A stretch of 32,024 bases of DNA from Actinomycetes bacterium (lineage in GTDB: Bacteria; Actinomycetota; Acidimicrobiia; Acidimicrobiales; Palsa-688), in contig JAKBBA010000040.1 of assembly GCA_021808665.1 (NCBI GenBank), positions 1 through 32,024 on the forward strand. The letters are read 5' to 3'. The notes under the pieces are model-generated. The model saw only the letters and a list, made by a program, of their open reading frames with translations, was not told the DNA's origin and searched no databases. Both the position numbers and the translations under genes were made by a program. Below, piece after piece: positions 17,639 through 26,487 of the stretch (within the stretch, counting starts at the first letter, position 1; every line of letters begins with the position of its first letter).

Positions 17639-18052
17639 ATGGTGCCCGGGCTGAGGAAGGGAGATTGTTGCGAGGTCGTCCTCGTCGAAGACCTCAAACG
17701 TACGCAGATCGTTCAGTACGCAGGGGCGTCCGGGGATTTCAACCCACTCCATACCGACGAGCGGTACGCGACGGAGGTGGCGAAGTCTCCGTCGGTGTTT
17801 GCGCACGGCATGCTGACCGCAGGTATGACTGGGTTGGCGCTAGCGAACCTGTCCAACGTCGGCTACGTGACCCACTTCGGTGGTCGCTTTCTTGAGCGTG
17901 TCTGGCCGGGCGACTCTCTCTACGCCTCGTTCACTGTGACAGATGTCAAGGCCGAGCCTGGCAAGGAGTGCATAGACCTCGACGTGACTACCCGCAACCA
18001 ACACGGAGTGCCGGTGTTCTCCGGGCGGGGGACCGTTTCCATCGTGACCTGA
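17639..18052 (+). CDS. MaoC-like (R)-specific enoyl-CoA hydratase, catalytic subunit (HadB-like)
   Basis: A 137-residue hot-dog hydratase. The hydratase-2 signature YAGASGDFNPLHTDERYA is at residues 27-44, with catalytic Asp33 and His38 and the Asn35 between them. AHGMLTAGM (55-63) is the usual overhang segment. The ATG at 17639 begins one base after the stop of the HadA-like gene and has GAGAAGGA upstream; the frame is open a little further back but without homology. The pair is organised like mycobacterial HadA-HadB and would add water across an enoyl-CoA double bond. It is the last gene of the operon, converging on the TetR gene. Confidence 0.88.
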   Translation: MVPGLRKGDCCEVVLVEDLKRTQIVQYAGASGDFNPLHTDERYATEVAKSPSVFAHGMLTAGMTGLALANLSNVGYVTHFGGRFLERVWPGDSLYASFTVTDVKAEPGKECIDLDVTTRNQHGVPVFSGRGTVSIVT

Positions 18053-18087
18053 CGAACATGGAGGCCCCAGGGCCCGATCGGTGGCTG

Positions 18088-18816
18088 CTACGAAGCGCAG
18101 GCTGAGTCGAGGTTTCCCTTCTGCTTTAGCCCAATGGAACGAATCCAGATGTTGGTCACGACCTCGTCTACGTCCTGGTAGTCGTCCATATGGACGGTCG
18201 ACCAGTAGGCGAAGCTGGAGAGCATTGCCACAAGAGCGCCCGCGGTCGTGAACGCGTCGGTACTCTGATCGGCTTCACCCCGTTGTTGGAGCCGGCGAAT
18301 AGTGCTGGCGACACGCTGTACGTGGCGCCGGCGAGAGGCGAGGCGGTGGGCATGGATTTCCGGGTCTGTCGTTGCGACCTGTTCGATTAGGGACAGGATC
18401 TTGACGTTGGCGTAATGGGCCTCGAGGTACCTTCGGTTGGCCTTGAGCAGGTTCCCGACAACATCGCCACTCGCATCACTCGGCTGGTGTGCCACGGCAG
18501 CATCGATCTCGGCCGAGACCTCGGTGACGACCGCTTGGAATACCGCCTTCTTTGAGTCAAAGTAGGTGTAGTAGCTGCCGTGGGCTACGTCAGCCTCCTT
18601 TGCGATGTCACTGACTCGGGCATCCAGGTAGCCGACTTCTTCGAAGACACGTCTTGCCGCCGCTACGAGCGCAGCGCGGCTTTTCTCACCCTTTGCAGAC
18701 GGGCTGCTTGTTGCCTTGGCCCGTCGAGTCGCCCCGGTCCCCGTGGGAAGGTGCCCCCCGCGAGTCCGGCGTTCGAGCTGATCATCTGCGGGCGTGACGG
18801 GTTCTCGGGCTTTCAT
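18088..18816 (-). CDS. TetR family transcriptional regulator, probable master regulator of the cluster
   Basis: A 242-residue TetR repressor. The helix-turn-helix domain covers about residues 46-95: RAALVAAARRVFEEVGYLDA then VSDIAKEADVAHGSYYTYFDSKKAVF. The C-terminal helical domain should bind a ligand, probably an acyl-CoA intermediate as in other regulators of such pathways (inference). An unusual basic, disordered extension of about 45 residues precedes the HTH; ATG 18816 is the only start available and has a weak ribosome-binding site. The gene is divergent from the LLM oxidoreductase gene, and the shared region contains the only perfect copy of the TCGAYANNNNTRTCGA palindrome. Four more copies precede the other blocks of the cluster. 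It is the only regulator gene in the window. Confidence 0.92.
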   Translation of the reverse strand: MKAREPVTPADDQLERRTRGGHLPTGTGATRRAKATSSPSAKGEKSRAALVAAARRVFEEVGYLDARVSDIAKEADVAHGSYYTYFDSKKAVFQAVVTEVSAEIDAAVAHQPSDASGDVVGNLLKANRRYLEAHYANVKILSLIEQVATTDPEIHAHRLASRRRHVQRVASTIRRLQQRGEADQSTDAFTTAGALVAMLSSFAYWSTVHMDDYQDVDEVVTNIWIRSIGLKQKGNLDSACAS

Positions 18817-18885
18817 AACGATGAACCGTCATCCTACATCGCCTGCTCGGAGGGCGGAAGTACATCAGCAGCCGTTCGGCGCCCA

Positions 18886-18914
18886 TTGCTTCCGCCGCGC
18901 CCTGATGGTACAGT
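18886..18914 (+). promoter_or_regulatory. Predicted promoter P4 for the LLM-ligase operon
   Basis: TTGCTT (18886-18891) and TACAGT (18909-18914) are separated by 17 bases. The final T is the first base of operator site 4, the same geometry as P1 and P3. Transcription would start near 18921, about 35 bases before GTG 18956. Confidence 0.5.
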
Positions 18915-18929
18915 CGACATGCATGTCGA
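18914..18929. promoter_or_regulatory. Operator site 4, perfect 16-bp palindrome
   Basis: TCGACATGCATGTCGA is a perfect palindrome and the best match to the five-site consensus. It lies between the divergent TetR gene (start 18816) and the LLM gene (start 18956), the usual position for a TetR operator. It probably controls both directions. Confidence 0.75.
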
Positions 18930-18939
18930 GAGGGGGACC

Positions 18940-18963
18940 ATGACGGAGGGGGATCGTGACTAG
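18940..18963 (+). other. Seven-codon mini-ORF overlapping the LLM start
   Basis: ATG 18940 is preceded by GAGAGGGGG and encodes only MTEGDRD before TAG 18961-18963. It overlaps the GTG start of the LLM gene (18956) in another frame. Ribosomes could initiate here and re-initiate at the GTG, or it may be chance. The GGAGG inside it (18945) is well spaced for GTG 18956. Confidence 0.25.
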
Positions 18964-20035
18964 ACGACGGCGACCGGAACTTTGGACGTCTGTGCCGTGC
19001 CTGCCGAAGGTGGCAGTACGGGAGGCCGAGCGCGCTGAGCGCGAGGGCTGGGATGGCATCCTTCTCGCAGACTCTCAGAACCTAGGTTCCGACGTCTTCG
19101 TCGAGCTGGCGATGTGCGCGGCGAACACAGATAGGGTCCGTCTCGGGCCAGGGGTGACCAACCCGGTGACTCGGCACCCGGCCGTCATGGCCAGCGCCGC
19201 AGCCACGTTGCAGGCCGAATCCGCTGGCCGCTTCGTCCTCGGCATCGGTAGGGGCGACTCGGCCTTGGCCTACCTCGGCTATGCACCTGCGTCCGTGGAT
19301 TATTTCGAAGGCTACATTCAGGCATTACAGGGTTATCTGCGGGGCGAGGAGATCGCGTTCTCACGCAAGTGGGGATCGGAGGCTTTGAAGCCGGTTGCGG
19401 AGCTCGAACTTGGCACCGAGCCTCCAGGAAGTGCTCTCCGGTGGCTGCGAGCGGACCAGCCTAAAGTACCGGTCGATATAGCGGCGACCGGTCCCCGCAT
19501 GATCGATCTCGCGACCACAGCGGGGGATTCCGTCACCTTCTCTGTTGGCGCCAACCCCGAGCGGGTGGGATGGGCGGTCGATAGAGCACGCCGAGCTCGG
19601 TCCGACGGCGAGGAGCGAGTGCCGCTCAGGCTCGGCGCCTACATTAACATGGCCGTTCACGACGACGTCGCTGTTGCGCGCCGCCTGATCTCCGGTGGGC
19701 TCGCCAGTTTCTCCCGGTTTTCCGTGATGCATGGCACCGTGACGGCGGCTGCCCAAGCGGCGGACCAAGGCGTCCTCACCGCTCTTCATGATGCGTACGA
19801 CATGACGAACCACGGGTATGCCGGGGCATCGCACCTTCAAGTCCTTGAGGGTGATTTCATCGATCGGAACGGGGTCGTCGGGTCCGCCAGCACATGCCTT
19901 GAGCGCTTACGCAGCCTCTGGGAGCTTGGCATCGAGCGTTTCGTCATCATGACGCTCCCTGCGCGGGAGCCCGACGCAGCCGAGGCGCACGCTGCGCTCG
20001 TGGACGAAGTGTTGCCGGCGGTAGCCGAATGGTGA
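18956..20035 (+). CDS. LLM class flavin-dependent oxidoreductase, probably F420-dependent
   Basis: A 359-residue luciferase-like TIM-barrel oxidoreductase. AEREGWDGILLADSQ (residues 26-40), LGPGVTNPVTRHPAV and FVLGIGRGDSALAYLG are typical of the F420-dependent group related to methylene-tetrahydromethanopterin reductases and Rv3093c-like proteins. It would transfer hydride between F420 or FMN and a substrate such as a ketone, alcohol or thioester. GTG 18956 has GGAGG six bases upstream; no other in-frame start fits. It is the first gene of the operon controlled by operator 4 and divergent from the TetR gene. Whether the cofactor is F420 or FMN cannot be decided by eye. Confidence 0.87.
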   Translation: MTRRRRPELWTSVPCLPKVAVREAERAEREGWDGILLADSQNLGSDVFVELAMCAANTDRVRLGPGVTNPVTRHPAVMASAAATLQAESAGRFVLGIGRGDSALAYLGYAPASVDYFEGYIQALQGYLRGEEIAFSRKWGSEALKPVAELELGTEPPGSALRWLRADQPKVPVDIAATGPRMIDLATTAGDSVTFSVGANPERVGWAVDRARRARSDGEERVPLRLGAYINMAVHDDVAVARRLISGGLASFSRFSVMHGTVTAAAQAADQGVLTALHDAYDMTNHGYAGASHLQVLEGDFIDRNGVVGSASTCLERLRSLWELGIERFVIMTLPAREPDAAEAHAALVDEVLPAVAEW

Positions 20036-20055
20036 CCGATCCGAGGAAGGAATTC

Positions 20056-20109
20056 ATGGGTGTAACGAGAGGCCGCCGAGCCGCCGGAGCGAAGCAGGGA
20101 GACGCGTGA
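20056..20109 (+). CDS. Small ORF coupled to the first acyl-CoA ligase, 17 aa
   Basis: ATG 20056 follows GAGGAAGG with a spacing of five bases and encodes MGVTRGRRAAGAKQGDA. Its TGA (20107-20109) shares one base with the ligase ATG (20109), a TGATG junction typical of translational coupling. The peptide is basic and has no recognised homologue. Without comparison to related genomes it could be a chance frame. Confidence 0.35.
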   Translation: MGVTRGRRAAGAKQGDA

Positions 20110-21653
20110 TGGACACCTTGTCGGAGATGCTCAGGTACTGGGCAGATCTCAGACCCGACCACCTCGCAGTGACCATCGAGGGCCAGGAGTTGACGTGGGC
20201 CGAGCTGGACCGCAGCTCGGATGCGATCGCAGCTGGTCTGGCGGCGCGCGGTATAGGCGAGAGAGACGTCATTGCAATCCTCACCGAAAACTGCCTCGAA
20301 TTCATCGAGGTCACATTTGCGGCGCTGAAGCTCGGTGCGATTGTATCGCCGCTGAACATTCGATGGACGGCTTCTGAACTCCTGTACCCTCTCCAGGATT
20401 CCGGCGCACGACTCATGATCGCCAGTGAGGTGTTCGCCGAGAAGGTTGCTATCGTCTCAGAGAAGCTCCCCCACCTGCAAACATATTTCGTCACTGCATC
20501 CGGCCAAGGTTCGTTCGACGAGTTGCGGGCAACGTCGGAGCCGACGCCCGCCTGGCGGGGAGAGGGATCCGACGTCGCCTTCGTCTGCTACACCTCGGGA
20601 ACGACCGGATTTCCCAAGGGATCTCTCATCACCCACGAAGGCATATTGGCGGCAGGGGTAGCAAAGGCTCTGGCCGCTGGCATAACCTGGCGGGACAAAC
20701 TCTTGATCGTCAACCCGCTTGTCTACACGAGCGGGATTCTCACCAAGTTCTTGGAGACCGCGTTCGTCGTGGGAGCGGCGACGGTGATTACTCGCGGATT
20801 CCACCCAGCCGAGTTTCTGCGGCTTGTGGAAGAGGAGGGCATCACCATGACCTCGGCCGTTCCGGTGATCCTGGAGGCGGTCATGCACAACGAAGCCTTC
20901 GCCACCACAGACCTCTCGACGTTGTCGATTGTCTGGGCAGGTGGAGCGGCGGTATCGGAGGCGCTCCTTCTCACTTGGCGATCGCGAGGCGTGCCGCTTA
21001 TGCAAGCCTATGGTCTGACCGAGCTTTCAGGGGCGTCCGGAATTTTGCTTTCACCTGAAGACGCCGAGGCGAGGCCGACCTCCGCCGGCCGGCCGGTCCT
21101 GTTTCACAAGGTCAGGATTGTCGAGTCTGACGGCACCGAATGCGAGCGCGGCGAGATTGGAGAGATCGCCATCCGTGGCCCTGCCGTCATGAAGGGCTAC
21201 CTGAACCGTCCTGAGCAGACCGCCGAGACTATTCGAGACGGCTGGTTGCATACCGGTGACATGGGACGAATGGACGCCGAGGGCTACATCTATATCATTG
21301 ACCGCCGGAAGGACCTGATCATCTCGGGAGGCATCAATACGTATCCGGCTGAGATCGAGCGCGTCCTTTCCGGCAGGCTGGGTCTCGACGAGCTCAGTGT
21401 CATCGGCATCCCTGATGAACGCTGGGGGCAGGTCCCGGTCCTGCTTGTCCCGCAGGTTGAGCAGGTCGACGTTCCTGAACTCATTGCCCTCTGCGAAGCG
21501 GAACTCGCTGACTACAAGAGGCCGAAGTACCTGATCGACGTTGGGGGGCCGCTCCCTCGGACGCTGTCAGGGAAAGTGGACAAGAATGACCTACGAGATC
21601 GTTTTGGCGCTCCTCCCGCCGATGCGATCGCTCTCCGGAGGACATCGCGATGA
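20109..21653 (+). CDS. AMP-dependent acyl-CoA synthetase (ligase)
   Basis: A 514-residue ANL-superfamily ligase that activates a carboxylic acid with ATP and CoA. The phosphate-binding motif YTSGTTGFPKG is at residues 161-171, the adenine-binding region QAYGLTELSG near 300, the WLHTGDMG segment near 380, the hinge DRRKDLIISGG near 398, and the catalytic lysine of the C-terminal domain is in LSGKVDK near 495. ATG 20109 is preferred to GTG 20106 because AGGGA lies eight bases upstream and the junction with the small ORF is TGATG. It overlaps the second ligase by 4 bases. Substrate specificity is unknown. Confidence 0.92.
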   Translation: MDTLSEMLRYWADLRPDHLAVTIEGQELTWAELDRSSDAIAAGLAARGIGERDVIAILTENCLEFIEVTFAALKLGAIVSPLNIRWTASELLYPLQDSGARLMIASEVFAEKVAIVSEKLPHLQTYFVTASGQGSFDELRATSEPTPAWRGEGSDVAFVCYTSGTTGFPKGSLITHEGILAAGVAKALAAGITWRDKLLIVNPLVYTSGILTKFLETAFVVGAATVITRGFHPAEFLRLVEEEGITMTSAVPVILEAVMHNEAFATTDLSTLSIVWAGGAAVSEALLLTWRSRGVPLMQAYGLTELSGASGILLSPEDAEARPTSAGRPVLFHKVRIVESDGTECERGEIGEIAIRGPAVMKGYLNRPEQTAETIRDGWLHTGDMGRMDAEGYIYIIDRRKDLIISGGINTYPAEIERVLSGRLGLDELSVIGIPDERWGQVPVLLVPQVEQVDVPELIALCEAELADYKRPKYLIDVGGPLPRTLSGKVDKNDLRDRFGAPPADAIALRRTSR

Positions 21654-23269
21654 CTGGGTCATCGAGCCCATCGGCTCACTGGAACTTCGCCGACGTGTGG
21701 GAGGCATTGGCACAGCGCTTTCCGGATTCCGCGGCTCAAGAGACTGAGTCGACAACCTACACTTGGAGCGAATTCAATGATCGCGCCGACGCTATTGCCT
21801 CGGCGTTGATCGACCTTGGGCTGGGCCGCCAGTCAAAGGTGGCGCAGTATCTCTACAATTGCCCCGAGTACCTCGAGTCGTTGTTTGCGTCCTTCAAGGC
21901 ATCGTTGGTCCCCGTCAACACGAACTACCGCTACGTTGAGAACGAGCTCGCCTACCTATGGGATAACGCTGATGTAGAGGCCGTCATCTTTCACGGCGAT
22001 CTGGCCGACCGTTGCGACTCGTTGCGATCACGACTGCCTCGAATCCGGGCGTGGCTGTGTGTGGATAACGGAGACGGATGCCCGGACTGGGCTCTGTGCT
22101 ATGAAGAATTGGCAATATCGGGCGCTCGTCAGTCCCCCCGCTGGTCCCGATCTGGAGAGGACCTTTACCTTCTTTACACTGGCGGGACAACGGGCGCCCC
22201 CAAGGGCGTAATGTGGCAGCAGGCCAGCCTGTTGGCAATGCTGGACTCGTCGGCCGGGCGACGGGTGACTGACTCCGTTGACGCGGAGTCCCATGCGGCA
22301 GTGCTGCCGGCAGCGGGACCAAAGGTTTTCCCAATTGCACCGCTGATGCACGGAACAGCCTCGTGGTTTGCGATGAGCGCCCTTGTGATCGCCGGCTCGG
22401 TCGTCACGATCGAATCTCGCCGTTTCGACGTGGAGCAGGTGCTCGATGCCATCGATCGGCTGCGGGTAAAGGGCCTGTGCATTGTTGGAGACGCATTCGG
22501 ACGCCCGATGGTCGAAGCGATCTCGGCTAGTCCCGGCCGGTGGGACCTCTCAGGCGTCCGGGTAATCATGTCTTCCGGAACGATGTTCACCCCGGAGACG
22601 AAGGCGGCACTTCTGGGCTGTGCCCCTTCGGCACTTGTCCTGGACAGCTTCGGAAGTTCAGAGTCGGGAACAATCGGGCGTTCCAAGAGCAGCAAGGATG
22701 GCGTTTCCCCGCTCGGTAGCTTCGTGGTGGGTGACAGAGTACGAGTTATCGACCCAGACGGCGCGGACGTGGTTCCCGGATCCGGGGTGGCGGGCCGGCT
22801 GGCCGTTGGTGGCCACATCCCACTCGGCTACTACAAGGACGAGGTCAAGACGTCGGCGACCTTCCTAGAATTGGGCGGACGTCGGTACGTCGTGGCCGGC
22901 GATTGGGCAACGGTCGAGATCGACGGCACGGCACGCCTCCTCGGGCGAGGATCAAGCTGCATCAACACGGGCGGGGAGAAGGTCTACCCCGAAGAGGTTG
23001 AGGAGGCGTTGAAGATGCACCCCTCGATTCGAGACGCTGCCGTGGTCGGGCTGCCTGACGAGCGGCTTGGTCAGAGAGTCATCGCCGTGGTCGAGAAGGA
23101 GCCGTCCATCCAATTCGACCAAAACGAGGTGTTAATCGACTGCAAACAGCGGATAGCTGCTTACAAGGTCCCGAAGGCCCTCGTCGATGTTGCGGACCTG
23201 CAGCGAGGTCCGAACGGCAAGCTTAATTATTCACTAATCACCCAAATGGCAAAGAGCACCGCTGTCTAG
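21650..23269 (+). CDS. Acyl-CoA synthetase, FadD19-like
   Basis: A 539-residue ANL ligase with the variant P-loop YTGGTTGAPKGVMW (residues 176-189). TGGTTG followed by PKGVMW is characteristic of the FadD17/FadD19 group of actinobacteria, which activates bulky steroid side-chain acids. DSFGSSESG (adenine region), GDWATVE and GRGSSCINTGGEKVYPEEVEE (hinge) follow in order, and the C-terminal lysine is in GPNGKLNY. It overlaps the previous ligase by 4 bases, so the two are made together. It is not a close copy of the first ligase, which suggests two different acids are activated in the pathway. The resemblance to FadD19 hints at a bulky isoprenoid or alicyclic substrate but does not prove it. 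Confidence 0.92.
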   Translation: MTGSSSPSAHWNFADVWEALAQRFPDSAAQETESTTYTWSEFNDRADAIASALIDLGLGRQSKVAQYLYNCPEYLESLFASFKASLVPVNTNYRYVENELAYLWDNADVEAVIFHGDLADRCDSLRSRLPRIRAWLCVDNGDGCPDWALCYEELAISGARQSPRWSRSGEDLYLLYTGGTTGAPKGVMWQQASLLAMLDSSAGRRVTDSVDAESHAAVLPAAGPKVFPIAPLMHGTASWFAMSALVIAGSVVTIESRRFDVEQVLDAIDRLRVKGLCIVGDAFGRPMVEAISASPGRWDLSGVRVIMSSGTMFTPETKAALLGCAPSALVLDSFGSSESGTIGRSKSSKDGVSPLGSFVVGDRVRVIDPDGADVVPGSGVAGRLAVGGHIPLGYYKDEVKTSATFLELGGRRYVVAGDWATVEIDGTARLLGRGSSCINTGGEKVYPEEVEEALKMHPSIRDAAVVGLPDERLGQRVIAVVEKEPSIQFDQNEVLIDCKQRIAAYKVPKALVDVADLQRGPNGKLNYSLITQMAKSTAV

Positions 23270-23314
23270 ATCACCAGTCCGCAGACGCAGGCTCATCATT
23301 GGAGGTTCGTAGCG

Positions 23315-24733
23315 ATGCAGGCTCGTGCAGGCCACTACATCGGCGGAGCGTGGTGCTCCTCGGTCACCGATGCTCCTGCGATTGAGGTCCTCAACCCGGC
23401 CACAGAGGCCACCATCGGCAATGTCCCAGCAGGAGGCGCTGCCGATGTCGACCGGGCTGTGGAGGCGGCGGCGAAGGCCTTTCCAGAGTGGTCTATGACG
23501 AAGCTGGACGAGCGGCGGGACTACCTGGTGCGGCTGCGGGAGGCTCTGGTCGCCAGACGACGCGACTTCGCCCGGATGATCTCTGAGGAGGTTGGCACGC
23601 CGGTGAAGATGTCGCGTGGCGTCCAGGTTGGCCTTCCTCTTGCAGCGCTGGAGACCATGGCGGACACTATGACGACTTTCCCCTTTGAGGAAGAACTCGG
23701 TACTTCGGTCATCTTCAGGGAGCCGGCCGGTGTTGTTGCCGCCATCACTCCGTGGAACTACCCCCTCCAGCAGGTCGTGGCAAAGCTGGCCCCTGCGATG
23801 GCAGCCGGGTGCACCTTTGTCCTGAAGCCCTCCGAAGTTGCCCCGCTGTCGGTACAGGCATTGGCGGAGCTGCTTGACGAGATCGGCTTGCCTCCGGGCG
23901 TGTTCAATCTGGTCAGTGGCACCGGCCTGGTGGTCGGTGAGGCTCTTGCGGTGCACCCGCTCGTAGATATGGTCAGCTTCACCGGATCAACAAACGCGGG
24001 TAAGCGTGTAGCGGCCTTGGCTTCGGGGACGGTAAAGCGCGTCGCACTCGAGCTTGGTGGGAAAAGTGCGTTGGTAATTCTGGACGACGCTGACCTCGAG
24101 CCAGCGGTGACAGCCGGGATGTCGAAGGCGTACCTAAACGGGGGCCAAACCTGTTCCGCGTTGACCCGATTCATTGTGCCCCGCAAGAAGATCCTGGAAG
24201 TCGAGGAGATCGCGAGGACGCTGGCGGATGCCAACGTCCTCGGGGACCCATTGAGTGAGGACACGACGGTCGGCCCGCTGGTCTCGTCGCAGCAACGCGA
24301 CCGCGTTCGCGGCTACATCACACGCGGGATCGCAGACGGCGCCACCTTGGTGGCTGGCGGCGACGCTCCGCCCGCGGGGCTGGACGTGGGGTACTACGTT
24401 CGGCCGACGGTGTTCAGTCGAGTGAGTCAGGCATCGGAGATAGCCCGGGATGAGATATTCGGCCCGGTGGTGTCGATCATCGCCTACGACTCGGAGGCCG
24501 AGGCGATCGAGATCGCCAACGATTCAATCTATGGGCTGTCAGGCTCGGTCTGGGGGGAGCCAAGCCGGGCCCTCAGCGTGGCCCGCAGCATCCGGACGGG
24601 CCAGCTCGATATCAACGGTGGCCGGTACAACCCGGCGGCACCATTCGGGGGCTACAAGCAGTCTGGCAACAGCCGCGAGCTGGGCCGCTTTGGCCTTGAT
24701 GAGTACCTCGAGATAAAGGCGATACAGCGATGA
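23315..24733 (+). CDS. NAD(P)-dependent aldehyde dehydrogenase
   Basis: A 472-residue ALDH-superfamily enzyme that oxidises an aldehyde to an acid. TPWNYP contains the oxyanion Asn148; the cofactor loop SFTGST is at 221-226; the general base Glu246 is in LELGGKS; the nucleophile Cys280 is in NGGQTCSAL; and EIFGPVVSI is near residue 385. All catalytic residues are present. ATG 23315 follows TTGGAGG at 23300. It starts 45 bases after the second ligase gene and overlaps the next gene by 4 bases. An aldehyde-to-acid step next to two ligases suggests the acid produced is then activated to its CoA ester. Confidence 0.93.
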   Translation: MQARAGHYIGGAWCSSVTDAPAIEVLNPATEATIGNVPAGGAADVDRAVEAAAKAFPEWSMTKLDERRDYLVRLREALVARRRDFARMISEEVGTPVKMSRGVQVGLPLAALETMADTMTTFPFEEELGTSVIFREPAGVVAAITPWNYPLQQVVAKLAPAMAAGCTFVLKPSEVAPLSVQALAELLDEIGLPPGVFNLVSGTGLVVGEALAVHPLVDMVSFTGSTNAGKRVAALASGTVKRVALELGGKSALVILDDADLEPAVTAGMSKAYLNGGQTCSALTRFIVPRKKILEVEEIARTLADANVLGDPLSEDTTVGPLVSSQQRDRVRGYITRGIADGATLVAGGDAPPAGLDVGYYVRPTVFSRVSQASEIARDEIFGPVVSIIAYDSEAEAIEIANDSIYGLSGSVWGEPSRALSVARSIRTGQLDINGGRYNPAAPFGGYKQSGNSRELGRFGLDEYLEIKAIQR

Positions 24734-26487
24734 GTAGCTCAGAGTCCACTGGTCGAGTGGTCGTGATCAAGGGTGGCACCGTGGTCGACGGGACTGGGGC
24801 ACCACGACGCCGGGCCGATATCTCGATTCGTGACGGCCGGATACTCGAGATCGCCTCACAGATACAAGGCGGCGACGAGGTCATCGATGCATCGGACCTC
24901 ATCGTTTCCCCTGGCTTCATCGACACCCACACGCACATGGAGTGTCAGCTCTTCTGGGACAAGGCGGCCACCTCCGCAGCCTGGCATGGCTGTACGACAG
25001 TCGTGATGGGCAATTGCGGCTTGAGCCTCGCCCCGGTCGGTATGGGCGACGTGGACTTCGCCGTCAGCCTGATGTCGAGCGTCGAACAGATCCCGACGTC
25101 GGTCCTGGCCTCTGCGGTGCCGTTCGATTGGACGTCCTTCGGTGGATTCGCGGAGTCCCTTGAACGCAGTACGCCGGCCGTAAACGCCGCGTCGTTCGTG
25201 GGATACTCGCTCGTGCGGCGGGCAGTCATGGGAGAGCGAGCATTCGGCGGAGTGCCGACCGAGGAGGAGGCGGACGCCATCGTGGAGCTGGTCCGATCCA
25301 GTCTCGCTCAAGGAGCCCTGGGCCTATCCTTCAACCGGGCCACCCTCGATCACGATGAGCATGGCCGGCTGATGCCTGGATACGACTGTACGTGGGAAGA
25401 GGTGACGCGTGCGGCGCGCGTGGTGGCCGAGTTTCCAGGGACCATGCTCCAGGCCATTCCGAGGTGGACGAGCGAGGCCGACGGTTGGGGTGGGCGCAAC
25501 GACGACGAGTTGGCCCATTGGATCGACATCCTTCAGGGAGTTGACAGGCCTCTCGTGTGGACCGCCGTCTCGGAGACACGGTACGAAAACCAGATGGCCG
25601 CCACGCGCCGGGCGCGGGAAGCGGGAGTTGAACTCATCGCCGCCATCCATGGCGTGCCGATGCACACGTATGCGACCCTCAGCGTCCCTGGGCTCTTCGC
25701 GGCAACTCCCGGCTTCGATTTCCTCTTCGACCTGTCGCCCGAGGAGCGGCTCCGAGCCATTCAAGACGAGGCGGTCCGAGAGCGTGTCCGCGCTGCGACC
25801 GGGCGCGACACCTTCTCCGCCTACCCGCTCCGCTACGTGTCGGAGAGCGGCGAGGTCTCGCTGGGACATGAGCGAGTGTTCCCTTGGGACCACATCCATC
25901 ACGTTGGGTCGGCTCCGGAACGGATGAAGATCGGAGAGTCGATTGGCGAGCGCGCTCGGCGGGAGGGCCGTCATCCTGCCGATGTCGTGCTGGACGAGGC
26001 CGCGGCCAGTGAACTCCGCGACGTTTTCATCGTCTTCACGCACGCTAATCTGCCCCAGGTAACCTTGGAGTTGCTCAACGATCCGGCCACCGTGATCTCG
26101 GGGAATGACACGGGCGCCCACCTGATGCTGATGGCCCAGGCGGACACGACGCACCTGCTTGACCACTTTGTCCGTGAAACGGGCGAAGTGCCTCTAGAGC
26201 AAGCCGTTCATCTCATCACCGGGCGCCAGGCGCAGGTATTCGGTATCCCTGAGCGCGGAGTGCTCAAGCCCGGAATGGCGGCTGATATAACTATCTTTGA
26301 TCCCGAGACCATTGGTGCCCAGGCACCTGAGGTGGTTAGCGATCTCCCCGGTGGCGGACCCAGGTACATCACCCGGAACATTGGCATAAAGCGGGTGATA
26401 GTCAATGGTCAGACACTTCTTATCGACGGGGAGCCCACCGGTGTGACGGCCGGAAGGTTCCTGAAGCCGGCTGCGCCGCATCCATGA
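24730..26487 (+). CDS. N-acyl-D-amino-acid deacylase-like amidohydrolase (second copy)
   Basis: A 585-residue paralogue of the product of 15329-17071. HxH is His67-x-His69 (PGFIDTHTHME), the metal-binding Cys96 is in MGNCGLS, and the catalytic Asp460 is in SGNDTGAH. The C-terminal beta domain is GMAADITIFDPETI. The middle differs from classical D-aminoacylases: VWTAVSETRYEN stands where an ISH motif is expected, although AAIHGVPMHTYATL further on has two histidines that might act as ligands. ATG 24730 overlaps the aldehyde dehydrogenase stop by 4 bases and its own stop overlaps the CoA-transferase gene by 4 bases. Two such enzymes in separate operons of one regulon may act on two amide or lactam intermediates. 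Confidence 0.85.
   Translation: MSSSESTGRVVVIKGGTVVDGTGAPRRRADISIRDGRILEIASQIQGGDEVIDASDLIVSPGFIDTHTHMECQLFWDKAATSAAWHGCTTVVMGNCGLSLAPVGMGDVDFAVSLMSSVEQIPTSVLASAVPFDWTSFGGFAESLERSTPAVNAASFVGYSLVRRAVMGERAFGGVPTEEEADAIVELVRSSLAQGALGLSFNRATLDHDEHGRLMPGYDCTWEEVTRAARVVAEFPGTMLQAIPRWTSEADGWGGRNDDELAHWIDILQGVDRPLVWTAVSETRYENQMAATRRAREAGVELIAAIHGVPMHTYATLSVPGLFAATPGFDFLFDLSPEERLRAIQDEAVRERVRAATGRDTFSAYPLRYVSESGEVSLGHERVFPWDHIHHVGSAPERMKIGESIGERARREGRHPADVVLDEAAASELRDVFIVFTHANLPQVTLELLNDPATVISGNDTGAHLMLMAQADTTHLLDHFVRETGEVPLEQAVHLITGRQAQVFGIPERGVLKPGMAADITIFDPETIGAQAPEVVSDLPGGGPRYITRNIGIKRVIVNGQTLLIDGEPTGVTAGRFLKPAAPHP

Noticed and set aside
18063..18074. Possible bidirectional terminator between the MaoC and TetR genes (GGCCC-CA-GGGCC)
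   Set aside because: The stem is only 5 bp with a 2-base loop and no T-run follows on either strand.
25324..26166. Open frame of 280 codons on the - strand
   Set aside because: It is antisense to the second D-aminoacylase-like gene and has no recognisable domain.
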